A stretch of DNA of 64,000 nt from Bacillus sp. EB01 (GCF_000613125.1 NZ_HG964497.1:1814958-1878957), one strand, 5' to 3'; positions 17,180 through 26,471 are shown, numbered from the stretch's first letter. Numbers and translations are program-made. Notes: generated by a model not told the origin, from the sequence alone.

Positions 17180-17878
17180 TTGAAGAAAGGTCTGTTACTG
17201 CTACTACTGGTACTGCTTGGTGGCTGCCAGTCTAATCCGTTTCAACAAACACATGTGGAGATTGATTGGGTGGATTTTATCAAATGGGATGGGGTTGAAT
17301 ACAATGGCATCCTTGAAGGCGTCCTTGAAGATGAAACCTTTATTGGCCAAAAAGTCGGGGAAGTGAATTTCAAGGTCGCCGACAATGTATCGGACTCAAA
17401 CTATCGTATTAAAGATGGCGACGCGGCATTTCATGAGAAAGGAACGGCGCTCTACGAGATTAAAGGGCTGCCAGGTTTTCTTGCAGTAAAAGATGAGGGG
17501 GCAATAAACGGTTATCGCGTTTATTATGCAAGGGGAGAGGATGATGAGTATAAGTGGCATTTTAAAGATATGCCGATTGATAAGGTGAATAGGATTCAAA
17601 TTTATCAGTCCTATACAGCTCAAGGAAACTCGCTGGTTAATGAAATAGAAAGCAAGGAAGAAGTTGCAGCCTTCATGAAGCTTTTACTAACAAGCGAAAC
17701 GAACTCCTCTTTCTCGCCAAATACACAAAATGGCGATCCAACTTATTATGATATCGTTTTGTATACAGGCGAACCAATCGCGCATAAGTACGGTATGGCC
17801 TATGACGGAAAAACATATTTTTGGTCGCCCTGGGACACATCAATCCTATCCGATGACATGGAAAAGTATATGAAATAG
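17180..17878 (+). CDS. Secreted lipoprotein, function unknown (232 aa)
   Basis: MKKGLLLLLLVLLGGCQS is a lipoprotein signal peptide with lipobox LGGC, so the mature protein is lipid-anchored outside the membrane. No family is recognised in the remainder, which is soluble and acidic, with several Tyr/Trp-rich stretches. I prefer the TTG at 17180 because GGAGG (17167-17171) is 8 bases upstream; TTG 17165 and ATG 17174 are too close or too early. A perfect palindromic terminator follows and is shared with the next gene. Confidence 0.8.
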   Translation: MKKGLLLLLLVLLGGCQSNPFQQTHVEIDWVDFIKWDGVEYNGILEGVLEDETFIGQKVGEVNFKVADNVSDSNYRIKDGDAAFHEKGTALYEIKGLPGFLAVKDEGAINGYRVYYARGEDDEYKWHFKDMPIDKVNRIQIYQSYTAQGNSLVNEIESKEEVAAFMKLLLTSETNSSFSPNTQNGDPTYYDIVLYTGEPIAHKYGMAYDGKTYFWSPWDTSILSDDMEKYMK

Positions 17879-17911
17879 AAAAGGCATTCGCCGCGCGGCG
17901 AATGCCTTTTT
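17879..17911. terminator. Bidirectional terminator
   Basis: A 24-bp perfect palindrome, GGCATTCGCCGC / GCGGCGAATGCC, has A/T runs on both sides. Confidence 0.93.
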
Positions 17912-19816
17912 CTATGATCTTAACAACCTTAGGCTATTTAAGATAACCAAAATCGTACTTCCTTCATGCCCGATTACGCCATAGGGCAAATCGAGGAGCT
18001 GCAGGAAGTTCGAGGATATGAGTACCATAATGACCAGAATGGAGAAAACGATGTTCTGCTTGATGATCCGGTTCATACGGCGCGACAGACGAATTGCTTC
18101 GGCAATCTTTGGCAAGTCGTTTTTCATGAGGATTACATCAGCAGTTTCAAGCGCAACATCCGTACCTTCGCCCATCGCAATTCCAACATTCGCCGTTGCA
18201 AGCGCAGGTGCGTCGTTAATTCCATCGCCAACCATGGCAACCGTCTGATAACGGCCCATCAAGCCCTTCAGGCGGTCGACCTTTTCCTCCGGAAGGCATT
18301 CGGCAAAGTACTCGTCTACGCCGCTTTCACTGGCTATTGCTTTTGCAGTCGTTTCGCTGTCGCCAGTGAGCATGACTGTGTGGACGCCTTCAGCTTCAAG
18401 CTTAGCGATTGCAGCCTTCGTCCTGTCGCGGACTACATCCTTCAGCGCAAGCATCCCGGCTGGAACACCGTCAATCGAAATGAACACAAGTGTGTTCCCT
18501 GTCGCAGCAAGCCGGCTGGCAGCATTGTCTGCAAAAACGGCCGCCGCTTCTTTGCCAATAAAACTAGCCTTTCCAATTTTCCATACTTCGCCTTGTAATT
18601 CAGCAAGTATCCCCCAGCCTGGCTGGTCTTCCATTTTATCAGGTTCTACCAAAGGCTTGGAAATTTCATTTTTTGAAAAAGAAACAATTGCCCGAGCGAG
18701 CGGATGGTTGGATTGATTTTCAATCGATGCTAGTTTCCAGAGAAGGTCCTCCCGTGAATAGCCTTCCGCTGCAAGAAAATCGGTTACTTCCGGCTTGCCC
18801 TTCGTCAATGTCCCAGTTTTATCAAAAGCGATCGCATCTAGGTTGGCCAGGTTCTCAAGGTGAACGCCGCCTTTAACAAGGATGCCGTTTCGTGCCCCGT
18901 TGGAAATTGCCGACAGGGTTGCCGGCATAATTGAAGCGACCAGCGCGCATGGCGAAGCGACAACAAGCAGGACCATCGCCCGGTAGAATGTTTCCTGCCA
19001 GCCCCAGCCGAGCAGATAGTGCGGCAGAATCATCATTAACCCGACAGCAATAAGCACGATTTTTACATAGCTGCCTTCAAATTTTTCTATGAACAATTGG
19101 GAAGGAGATTTTTCACTCTGAGCGTTTTGGACAAGCTCGATGATTTTTGAAAAAAGTGTATCCGTACTCGCTTTAGATACTTCAACTGTAATTGCTCCAG
19201 ATAAGTTGACTGTTCCCGCAAACACTTCGTCCCGAAGGCCTTTCTCTACGGGAATTGATTCTCCAGTAATCGCGGCTTGGTCAATGCTTGACTCACCTTT
19301 TTGAATGATTCCATCAGCAGGTACGCGTTCTCCAGGCTTGACGAGAATTGCATCGCCGACTTTAAGCTGGGAAACAGGGACTCTGCGTTCTATCCCGTTT
19401 GCCACAAGGAGAGCTTCTTCAGGCTGAAGCTCCATCAAAGCCGAAATCTCCTTATGGCTTTTATTCATGGTGTAGGTTTCAAGAGCGCCACTAACGGCGA
19501 AAATGAAAATCAGGATTGCTCCTTCTGCCCAGTAGCCAATGATTGCCGAGCCGATTGCCGCGAATACCATTAGCATTTCAACATTTAATTCTTTGTTTTT
19601 CATGGTTTCTTCAATGCCTTCCTTAGCCTTGAAGTAGCCTCCGATAACAAACGCTGCAAGATATGCCGCGACACTTGCAGATCCATCGAGCAGCCAGCCT
19701 GTTAAAATCAGAATTCCGCTTACTGCAGCGCAAATCAATTCTGCATGGACTGCCATTTTTTCAAAAAGGCTTGGTTCTGATTTCCCATTCGCATTAACCT
19801 GTACACGTGCTTCCAT
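17912..19816 (-). CDS. pfeT: P1B4-type heavy-metal exporting ATPase, PfeT/ZosA-like (634 aa)
   Basis: P-type ATPase motifs are in order: TGES actuator loop, SPCALV in the membrane, DKTGTLT phosphorylation site, HPLA nucleotide site, and GDGINDAP. SPC in place of CPC, plus HEGST in the last membrane helices, marks the P1B4 class. There is no N-terminal heavy-metal-binding domain. Length and motifs match B. subtilis PfeT (ZosA), a ferrous-iron efflux pump under PerR. A PerR-like box lies upstream. Metal specificity is inferred. Confidence 0.88.
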   Translation of the reverse strand: MEARVQVNANGKSEPSLFEKMAVHAELICAAVSGILILTGWLLDGSASVAAYLAAFVIGGYFKAKEGIEETMKNKELNVEMLMVFAAIGSAIIGYWAEGAILIFIFAVSGALETYTMNKSHKEISALMELQPEEALLVANGIERRVPVSQLKVGDAILVKPGERVPADGIIQKGESSIDQAAITGESIPVEKGLRDEVFAGTVNLSGAITVEVSKASTDTLFSKIIELVQNAQSEKSPSQLFIEKFEGSYVKIVLIAVGLMMILPHYLLGWGWQETFYRAMVLLVVASPCALVASIMPATLSAISNGARNGILVKGGVHLENLANLDAIAFDKTGTLTKGKPEVTDFLAAEGYSREDLLWKLASIENQSNHPLARAIVSFSKNEISKPLVEPDKMEDQPGWGILAELQGEVWKIGKASFIGKEAAAVFADNAASRLAATGNTLVFISIDGVPAGMLALKDVVRDRTKAAIAKLEAEGVHTVMLTGDSETTAKAIASESGVDEYFAECLPEEKVDRLKGLMGRYQTVAMVGDGINDAPALATANVGIAMGEGTDVALETADVILMKNDLPKIAEAIRLSRRMNRIIKQNIVFSILVIMVLISSNFLQLLDLPYGVIGHEGSTILVILNSLRLLRS

Positions 19817-19881
19817 TTTCGATTACGCCTCCCTAATTGAGAATAATATTCAACCTCATTAAGCCTATAAAAAGACGAATG

Positions 19882-19911
19882 CCGCTATTCAAGACTGAAT
19901 AGCAGCATAAA
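19882..19911 (-). terminator. 13-bp hairpin in the upstream region of the metal ATPase
   Basis: On the minus strand, ATGC-T-GCTATTCA pairs with TGAATAGC-G-GCAT, followed by TCGTCTTTTTA. It can terminate the upstream yfkF transcript. If the ATPase promoter overlaps the PerR box, the hairpin lies inside its 5' leader and could attenuate it. Confidence 0.6.
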
Positions 19912-19927
19912 GCATTTGGTTTCTTAT

Positions 19928-19942
19928 TTAGAATTATTCTAT
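19928..19942 (-). promoter_or_regulatory. PerR-like operator upstream of pfeT
   Basis: TTAGAATTATTCTAT fits TTANAATNATTNTAA at all but the last base. On the minus strand the box overlaps TAGAAT, a plausible -10, with TTTTCA 17 bases upstream. It starts about 112 bases from the pfeT start. Confidence 0.6.
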
Positions 19943-20018
19943 CATAGGAATTATTTTTTGAAAAGCTATAAGCAAGAAATATTATTCTCTTACTATATAT
20001 ATTCACAGTAAATTAAAA

Positions 20019-21188
20019 TTAACCTTTTGCTGGTGATGGTTGTTTGAAAACAACCAGCGTTATAAAGATGATCAATAGGAGGACACTTATCAAATAGAAG
20101 AAACTGCCGCCCTCAGTAAATTGGATGGCGAGGCCGCCAAAAAATGGGCCGCTGACACTGCCGAGGCTAAAAAATATCCCGCACATCAGGTTCCCCGCCG
20201 GTAGAAGCTGCCTTGGAAGCAAGTCGGCCATATAACTAATCCCGAGAGAGAAGGTTGTTCCGACTGCCATTCCGGCAAGGAAGAATGTTATCAAAAGGCC
20301 GATGGCTGAATCATAAAATATACCAGCCGCGATAAAACAGAAAAACCCGGTCAGCATGATCCCCATCAGGACATTTCGCCGTCCGTACTTGTCACTCATC
20401 ACTCCAAGCGGAAATTGAAAGAGAATACCGCCAATCGAGAATGCTGGCAGGATAATTGAAACAGCCGACACATCGAGCCCATTCCGGAGCGCCAGAACTG
20501 GAAAGTTGCCATTCAGTGAAGCTTCAAGGAAACCATATCCTAGTGGAGGCAATAATGACACCCAGGCGATTTTCAGCACCTTGCTGAAGCGTGAGAAGGA
20601 ACTCTTGTAGGAGCTGCCTACAGTTCCGTCTGAATCTGGAAAATCATTTCGCAGAAGCCACACAAACAGCCAGGAGAGTAACGAAAGTGCCGAAGATATC
20701 ATGAACGGAAGCGCTTCGTCGATTGTAACCAGCCGTGTCAGGACCGGTCCAGCCGCAAAGCCGATTCCGAAAAATAATCCGTACAATGACACATTCCGGC
20801 CGCGGCGATTCTCCGGGGACGCCGCAGTAATCCAGGTTTGGGCACTAAAGTGAAGAAAGTGGTCGCCAATTCCAATTAAGAACCTCAGGAAAAACCAGAA
20901 CCAGAAGCTTTTCCAGGCGGGGAACAGCGCAAGTGCAACTGCCACGCTAAGCCCCCCGGCAAGCATGACAGGTTTATATCCGAACCTTCTAAGCGGTGCT
21001 TCCATAAACGGTGATGCTAGCAGGATGGCAATATATAAAGCCATTGCATTGATACCGTTTGATAAGGACGAAAAGCCGTCTCTTTCTAAAATAATTGCCA
21101 CAAGTGGGAGCAGCATCCCCTGCGAAAGTCCAGAAATGCCTACCGTACTAACCAGAATCCAAAGATGTGCGCCAGGTGTTTTTTTCAT
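20019..21188 (-). CDS. yfkF: MFS transporter, YfkF-like (389 aa)
   Basis: Twelve-helix major facilitator protein. Motif-A-like PLRRFGYKPVMLAGG lies between helices 2 and 3, and SDKYGRRNVLMG in the second half. Length and position next to yfkE agree with B. subtilis YfkF. The substrate is unknown. The ATG at 21188 (MKKTPGAHLW) follows CGGGGT by about 10 bases; a longer form starting further upstream has no better ribosome site. Confidence 0.85.
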   Translation of the reverse strand: MKKTPGAHLWILVSTVGISGLSQGMLLPLVAIILERDGFSSLSNGINAMALYIAILLASPFMEAPLRRFGYKPVMLAGGLSVAVALALFPAWKSFWFWFFLRFLIGIGDHFLHFSAQTWITAASPENRRGRNVSLYGLFFGIGFAAGPVLTRLVTIDEALPFMISSALSLLSWLFVWLLRNDFPDSDGTVGSSYKSSFSRFSKVLKIAWVSLLPPLGYGFLEASLNGNFPVLALRNGLDVSAVSIILPAFSIGGILFQFPLGVMSDKYGRRNVLMGIMLTGFFCFIAAGIFYDSAIGLLITFFLAGMAVGTTFSLGISYMADLLPRQLLPAGNLMCGIFFSLGSVSGPFFGGLAIQFTEGGSFFYLISVLLLIIFITLVVFKQPSPAKG

Positions 21189-21290
21189 AATGTTAAGACC
21201 CCGATTGCTGAAAGATTTCATGTTGATGGTATCTTTTGGAGGGTAGTTTTGCAAGCGGGAAGATAGTATATGGAGGAATCACTGTCTGAT

Positions 21291-21395
21291 GAAACGTTAC
21301 ATAGGAAGGCTCTATGTTACCTTTTGGCGATTGCAGTCTGTTTAAACGTCACATAGGAAGTTTCTAATCATACCATTTTGGCACTGCTTTGCCTG
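21291..21395. repeat. Two diverged 52-bp direct repeats with short dyads
   Basis: AAACGTTACATAGGAAG at 21292 and AAACGTCACATAGGAAG at 21344 are exactly 52 bases apart, each followed by a similar CCTTTTGGCGATTGC / CCATTTTGGCACTGC segment. The first unit holds GTTACATAG ... CTATGTTAC, a near-perfect hairpin. The period equals that of the tandem repeat at 4059-4280, although the sequence differs. Confidence 0.7.
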
Positions 21396-21512
21396 AATCT
21401 CGAAATCTCCTTTGAAGAATGAAAATCAACATACAAAATAATCTTTTCTAAAATTAATAATTACGGTATTCTCTATACGATAAAAAAACCAAAAGAGGAA
21501 GCGGGTGGAAAA

Positions 21513-21899
21513 GTGGAGTTCTTTATGAAGGAAGAAGGCTTTTATGGGGATTTGCCTTATGGACGCCTTGATGTCTCTGGCAAGGACGGTGCCGGGCACA
21601 GGCCATACCAATTGATGGTTGCCTCAATTGCGGTCTGCAGCGGTGGAGTACTGAGAAAAATTTTAACAAAGAAACGCATTGATATTGAGGATATAAAAAT
21701 CCAAGCTGAGGTTGACCGAGCAGATGGCGGGACCGGCAAAATTGAACGTATTCACATCCATTATATTATTAGGGGACGGCAGCTTGACGAAATCCAAATA
21801 CAAAAGGCGGTTGATGTCGCTGCAAAAAACTGCCCGATGGCTCAGTCAGTCGCCGGCAGTATCTCAATCAAGGAAACCTTCGAATTAATATCGTCTTAA
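21513..21899 (+). CDS. OsmC-family protein (128 aa)
   Basis: OsmC/Ohr fold. The two family cysteines are present in AVCSGG and AAKNCPMAQS, which suggests thiol peroxidase or related redox chemistry. GHRPYQLMVASIAVCSGG matches the substrate-side helix of the family. It starts with GTG at 21513; the ribosome site is modest (GGGTGG). It lies between yfkF and yfkE with about 90 bases to the next gene. Confidence 0.85.
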   Translation: MEFFMKEEGFYGDLPYGRLDVSGKDGAGHRPYQLMVASIAVCSGGVLRKILTKKRIDIEDIKIQAEVDRADGGTGKIERIHIHYIIRGRQLDEIQIQKAVDVAAKNCPMAQSVAGSISIKETFELISS

Positions 21900-21986
21900 A
21901 TCCACCTCGAATAACGGGAATAAATGACAAAAACGCGGGTAAAGTTATGTGGAAGAAATTTAGATAGAGATTGTGAGGGAACTATT

Positions 21987-23042
21987 GTGGCTAATAAAAT
22001 TTTTATGGTTCTTACCTTTGTCGGCGTTCCGCTGTCTGTAATTGGAAGCCTGATGCACTGGCCAAGTACGCTATTATTTGTCATTTACTGCTTAACAATC
22101 GTAGCACTCGCCAGCTATATGGGGCGCGCGACTGAGAGTCTTGCCGTTATTGCGGGTCCGAGGATTGGCGGCCTATTGAACGCAACCTTTGGGAACGCGG
22201 TCGAGCTGATCATTTCAATTTTCGCATTAAAGGCTGGCCTGACAGGTGTTGTGCTTGCATCACTTACCGGTTCGGTACTAGGGAACCTGCTGCTTGTCGC
22301 TGGATTGTCTTTTTTCATTGGTGGAGTTAAGTTCAAGCGCCAGGTTTTCAACGTCCATGATGCACGCCACAACTCAGGGCTGCTTATGTTTGCGGTTGTA
22401 GTTGCGTTTGTTATTCCTGAAGTTTTTTCAATGGGAATGAGTGAAAGTAAAACAATTTCATTAAGTATCGGAATTTCTATTATCTTAATTGCACTTTATC
22501 TTGCGGCACTATTTTTCAAGCTTGTTACTCACCGCGGGGTTTATCAGAGTGAAAATAACGGGGAACATAGCCACGAAGAACCGGAATGGAGCAAAGGTAA
22601 AGCAATGCTTGTCCTCGCGCTTGCAACTATTGCAGTTGCTTATGTGTCAGAAAATCTTGTCCATACCTTCGAGGAGGTCGCCCATTCATTCGGCTGGACC
22701 GAACTGTTCATTGGGGTCATCATTGTTGCCATTGTCGGTAATGCGGCCGAGCATGCATCAGCAATCATTTTTGCCTATAAAAACAAAATGGATATTGCTG
22801 TGGAAATTGCGATAGGCTCAACCTTACAGATTGCGATGTTCGTTGCACCTGTACTTGTCCTTATATCCCTGTTTTTTGCTGAAACAATGCCACTCGTATT
22901 TACACTGCCGGAGCTGGTTGCAATGGTATCCTCAGTTCTGCTGATGATCATCATCTCCAATGATGGCGAATCGAATTGGTTTGAAGGTTTAACATTGCTT
23001 GCTGCTTATGTCATTATGGGTATTGGATTTTTCCTCCTATAG
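21987..23042 (+). CDS. yfkE: Calcium/proton exchanger, ChaA/YfkE-like (351 aa)
   Basis: CaCA-family cation antiporter. The two alpha repeats are seen as GGLLNATFGNAVELIISIFA and IVGNAAEHASAIIFA, each with the essential Glu. About 11 membrane helices are expected. The GTG at 21987 gives 351 residues, the same as B. subtilis YfkE, and has GAGGGA before it; the earlier ATG at 21924 adds a charged leader unlike the family. Two terminators follow. Confidence 0.93.
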   Translation: MANKIFMVLTFVGVPLSVIGSLMHWPSTLLFVIYCLTIVALASYMGRATESLAVIAGPRIGGLLNATFGNAVELIISIFALKAGLTGVVLASLTGSVLGNLLLVAGLSFFIGGVKFKRQVFNVHDARHNSGLLMFAVVVAFVIPEVFSMGMSESKTISLSIGISIILIALYLAALFFKLVTHRGVYQSENNGEHSHEEPEWSKGKAMLVLALATIAVAYVSENLVHTFEEVAHSFGWTELFIGVIIVAIVGNAAEHASAIIFAYKNKMDIAVEIAIGSTLQIAMFVAPVLVLISLFFAETMPLVFTLPELVAMVSSVLLMIIISNDGESNWFEGLTLLAAYVIMGIGFFLL

Positions 23043-23149
23043 TCAGTTTCCAGATGTGTAAAATAAAATAATTTAGATCTTTTAGAGTCCCGCAAACAAG
23101 TGTTGGCCTGGTCCTAGAGAAGAGCCCGCAGGATAGAATTAGGAGGGAT

Positions 23150-23194
23150 AAAAAGCCCGGGGGAAACTGTCAATAAGTTCTCCCGGGCTTTTTG
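23150..23194 (+). terminator. Terminator after yfkE
   Basis: AAAAAGCCCGGG / CCCGGGCTTTTT stem with a T run. Confidence 0.9.
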
Positions 23195-23296
23195 TGGGGA
23201 GTTCTCGTATAAGGGGAATCAAAGGACTGGCGAAAAATTGTCTGTCTGGCTCTGGTCATCTGCTCTGCTATCGGGTTGAAAGTGGTCTCTTACACA

Positions 23297-23340
23297 AAAA
23301 TGACTCCAGGCCTTTGAAAATAGCCAGGAGTCATTTTTTT
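23297..23340 (+). terminator. Second terminator, 100 bases downstream
   Basis: AAAATGACTCC / GGAGTCATTTT stem, then T7. The ~100 bases between the two terminators hold no supportable gene; a small RNA is possible but not shown. Confidence 0.85.
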
Positions 23341-23586
23341 GCTAAGTATTTTTTTGAGGTCATTGTTTTTGTATTAATCAAGTCGCTTTTATTTGGGAAC
23401 AATCACCAACCTTTATGCTTAATATGGTAAAATCAATATCAGTCAACATAAATTAGTGATTCCCGCCTCCTTCATATGTGTATTTAGAGCGATTTGATTC
23501 AGCCCTCCTTTTGATTAGATAAGGTAAGTATACATTGTTATTTAATTTTTGTAAACATTCTGATAATTATTTTTGAGGGGTAAATT

Positions 23587-24204
23587 ATGGCATTTTTCTA
23601 CAGGATATCATTTTTCATTATTGGCCTTATAATCCTGACCTTTGGAGTTTCCCTGACAATTGTTGCAGATGTTGGCGCGGGGGCATGGGATGCGCTGAAT
23701 GTCGGGTTATCGGAGACATTCGGGCTTACTGTAGGAAATTGGGTAATGATTGTTGCTGCTATTTTAATGGTTGTCAATGCGTTTTTACATCAAAAGAAGC
23801 CGGAGCTGCTTGCTTTTGTTCTGCTGTTCTCAGTTGGCCCGATGATTGATGTCTGGCTGCTATTTGTTCTGGATGAATGGACACCTGAGAAATTAACGGT
23901 GAAAATGATTGGATTCCTTGCAGGGTTGGTCATTATTAGTATTGGTGCGGCCATATATTTGCAGGCAAAATTTCCGTTGCTTCCTATCGATAATTTCATG
24001 ATGGGCATCAAAAACCGATTTAATATCAGTATCACAATCGCTAAAACAGCCACGGAACTATTGGCTTTAATGCTTGCCTTGCTTGTAGGCGGCCCGATTG
24101 GGATTGGAACTTTGATCGTCACGTTTGCGATTGGCCCGATCATTGACCTTTTCTATCCTATATTTGAGCGTATCTTTTTCAAACTGATGGCTAGCAGCGC
24201 TTGA
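23587..24204 (+). CDS. YczE/YitT-type integral membrane protein (205 aa)
   Basis: About five or six hydrophobic segments. VADVGAGAWDALNVGLSETFG after the first helix and the repeated IGPIIDLFYP-like ends match the YczE/YyaS/YitT membrane family. Function is not established; B. subtilis YczE affects lipopeptide production. TTGAGGGG precedes the ATG. It stands alone between yfkE and yfkD, where B. subtilis has no counterpart. Confidence 0.85.
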   Translation: MAFFYRISFFIIGLIILTFGVSLTIVADVGAGAWDALNVGLSETFGLTVGNWVMIVAAILMVVNAFLHQKKPELLAFVLLFSVGPMIDVWLLFVLDEWTPEKLTVKMIGFLAGLVIISIGAAIYLQAKFPLLPIDNFMMGIKNRFNISITIAKTATELLALMLALLVGGPIGIGTLIVTFAIGPIIDLFYPIFERIFFKLMASSA

Positions 24205-24330
24205 ACAAATTAGAAAAAACTATTGGTAAAATTATAGGTCCAAAAAAGGGCCGCTCAATTGGATAATATCACCGAACTCCGAAAACACTAAAGGCAAACA
24301 AATGCACTTTGTGAAAGGAGTTCTTTTTCT

Positions 24331-25125
24331 GTGAAAAAATTAGGTGCGCTCATTCTTACAGTTACTTTTGCACTATCACTCATTTCGCCAGCTGCTGCTG
24401 AAAAAAGCCAGCCGAAAACAATCATTCCAGAAGGCGCTATGAATATCACAAAAGAAAATACGTACCCGAATCCAAATCAGGATGAACCACTGCTTCAGCC
24501 AAGCGAGCTTGCCAAGCGGCTCATCGATACGACCAAAGTTAAAATTGAAAATCCGAACCTGATCCGGATGCTCAATGAAACGAGTATTAATAGTACGCCA
24601 TTTGCACTGGGTTACAAGGCAATTATTTATCTCGGCCAATGGCCACTCAATTATGAATCAGCCGAAACATCACCAAATTGGGAATTCCAAAAAATTAACA
24701 CGAACTATTTTGACAATCGCGGCGGTGAAAAGCCGTACCAAATCCATTATGTCCAGGAGTCCCAGAAGGTTATCAAGGGCGGCCTGACAGCAAAAATACC
24801 GAACGCCGACGAAGTAAAGAAGATGATGTTAATTAAGGCTTCCAGTAAATCAAAGCTTCCTCTCGCGTTTGAGACTGTAGTCGGTCTAGGAACGAAAAAA
24901 GACCAGATCTATAACATTCCAAGAAAGCGTCTTGGCTACTTGTACGCCTATGCCCCAGCCATAAACGAAAAAGGAAAGATAACATATGGCGAAGTATATC
25001 TTGTCCTAAAAGGAAACAAGAAATCGATTGTCGTTAAAAATGTTACTTCCCAGGGGATTGGAGCCTGGATCCCGATTCAGGACTACGTTTCCTTCAGTTT
25101 CGCATCGAGCGAACGCCCAAGATAA
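24331..25125 (+). CDS. yfkD: Secreted YfkD-family protein (264 aa)
   Basis: A signal peptide (MKKLGALILTVTFALSLISP, then AAA-E) leads to a soluble domain without known catalytic motifs. Length, NETSINSTPFALGYKA and the terminal IPIQDYVSFSFASSERPR fit the YfkD family of unknown function, and the synteny agrees. The GTG at 24331 follows GAAAGGAG. A terminator lies directly behind. Confidence 0.87.
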   Translation: MKKLGALILTVTFALSLISPAAAEKSQPKTIIPEGAMNITKENTYPNPNQDEPLLQPSELAKRLIDTTKVKIENPNLIRMLNETSINSTPFALGYKAIIYLGQWPLNYESAETSPNWEFQKINTNYFDNRGGEKPYQIHYVQESQKVIKGGLTAKIPNADEVKKMMLIKASSKSKLPLAFETVVGLGTKKDQIYNIPRKRLGYLYAYAPAINEKGKITYGEVYLVLKGNKKSIVVKNVTSQGIGAWIPIQDYVSFSFASSERPR

Positions 25126-25127
25126 AC

Positions 25128-25156
25128 AACCCCCGCCACGAAGCGGGGTTTTTTTA
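25128..25156 (+). terminator. Terminator after yfkD
   Basis: CCCCGC / GCGGGG stem, 6-base loop, T8. Confidence 0.9.
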
Positions 25157-25322
25157 TTGATTTCAATCTGAGAAAAGAGGGAGTAGGGTGAAGTGTAATT
25201 TGCATTCTTGATCAACACTTTGCAGTGCCTTACTGCTGTTCAATATTAATGCCAGGTGAGAATTATGTCGAAAAATAGGAATAATTACCCTTGCGAAAAA
25301 AGTATCGTACGAAAAACAAGTT

Positions 25323-25348
25323 GTTTAGCTTTCCTCATATCCGGGAAA
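25323..25348 (+). promoter_or_regulatory. Possible SigB promoter
   Basis: GTTTAG (25323-25328), a 14-base spacer and GGGAAA (25343-25348) approach the SigB consensus GTTTAA / GGGTAT. It lies 49 bases before the YtxH-like gene; related genes in B. subtilis are stress-induced. Confidence 0.4.
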
Positions 25349-25396
25349 TACACAAACAGGTCAAACTTTACTAAATAGGATTGAGGAGGAATTGCA

Positions 25397-26254
25397 ATGA
25401 ACGAGTTTGAAAATCAGTACCAAAACCAGAACCAGAACCTGAACCAGAATCAGTCTTATAACCAGTCTTATAGCTATACGGAAAATGAAAAGAACAGCAA
25501 ATTGCTGAAAGGGATTGTCATCGGTGGTGTTATCGGGGGAGTTTTGACACTGCTAGACTCTTCAACTCGCTCTAGCCTTAAGGAAACGGCTACAAACCTG
25601 AAGGATTCTTCTAAGAGCATGTTTACTGAAGTGAAAAGCAATCCGACAGAAGTAAAGGATCAGATGATGTCCCAATTTCAACAAGCATCCAATGTACTGA
25701 AGGAAGCCATTTCGGATGCACAAGCATTATATGATCGGCTGAACGGCGATTTGTTCGGCAAGGTTTCCGAAGTGAAAGATATTTCAAAGGATGCGATTAA
25801 CACCGTGATGGGTGTTAAAGGTGAAGTGAAAACGATTGGCTCTAAAGTAGCAGAGGCGGGGACAGAGCTGAAGAGTGCTGTTCCGACTAGCGGAACTGGA
25901 GGAACGTCTTCAGATACGACATTGAACAGCGCATCTACTTCTGCGATGGCAGGCTCCACTGGCACATACCTTGGTGAAGCGTCTGGCTCGTTAACTGGGA
26001 CAAGCCCTACTTCAAGCTTTGAAACTGGCACAACTTCGGACTTAACAAGCGGATCTTCCTACGGAGATAGCGACACAACTACAGACTACGGAATGGGCAA
26101 CACCTCCGGTTCCGTTGGGGATGTAGTCGGCGGCGATGCTAATGCGAACTCTGATGGTTCAGGCGGTCTTGGCTATAACAACGAAGATGGCACACACACA
26201 ACTGGCGGCCAGGAGACTCCCTACCATGATGAAGATGAGAAGAAGAACTATTAA
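25397..26254 (+). CDS. Long YtxH-like protein with low-complexity tail (285 aa)
   Basis: An Asn/Gln-rich start (residues 1-28) precedes a short membrane segment GIVIGGVIGGVLTLLD and the YtxH-type helical region (about 50-150). After residue 155 comes a 130-residue Ser/Thr/Gly-rich tail. The helical part resembles the gene at 4880. GAGGAGGAATTGCA precedes the ATG. A possible SigB promoter lies upstream and a terminator downstream. A role in general stress is inferred from the family only. Confidence 0.8.
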   Translation: MNEFENQYQNQNQNLNQNQSYNQSYSYTENEKNSKLLKGIVIGGVIGGVLTLLDSSTRSSLKETATNLKDSSKSMFTEVKSNPTEVKDQMMSQFQQASNVLKEAISDAQALYDRLNGDLFGKVSEVKDISKDAINTVMGVKGEVKTIGSKVAEAGTELKSAVPTSGTGGTSSDTTLNSASTSAMAGSTGTYLGEASGSLTGTSPTSSFETGTTSDLTSGSSYGDSDTTTDYGMGNTSGSVGDVVGGDANANSDGSGGLGYNNEDGTHTTGGQETPYHDEDEKKNY

Positions 26255-26266
26255 TTGATTGAAGAC

Positions 26267-26296
26267 AACCAGCGGGAAATAATCCGCTGGTTTTTT
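26267..26296 (+). terminator. Terminator after the YtxH-like gene
   Basis: ACCAGCGG / CCGCTGGT stem followed by T6. Confidence 0.88.
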
Positions 26297-26471
26297 AATG
26301 GCAAAAGAAAGTTTGAATGAGAAATCTTTAAAGGGTACTCTAATCATCTATCCGGGCATTTTTTCGCACAGGATGAATCAAATATTATCCTGTCTGAAGA
26401 GCTGAAAATCATTCGCCAGATGGTAATATTTTCATCAATACAGGGCCCTGTCAAACTCGTCCAGTTTCAAG

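Noticed and set aside
16965-17183. 72-codon frame after the second glpP.
   Set aside because: It is out of frame with glpP2 and has no ribosome site. A 15-base direct repeat (TGTCAATGGAAGAAA near 16970 and 17050) was noted but has no clear meaning.
17966-18598. 210-codon plus-strand frame.
   Set aside because: It is the antisense shadow of the P-type ATPase, which carries all the family motifs.
23194-23430. 78-codon frame between and beyond two terminators.
   Set aside because: It crosses a strong terminator stem and has no ribosome site or family likeness.
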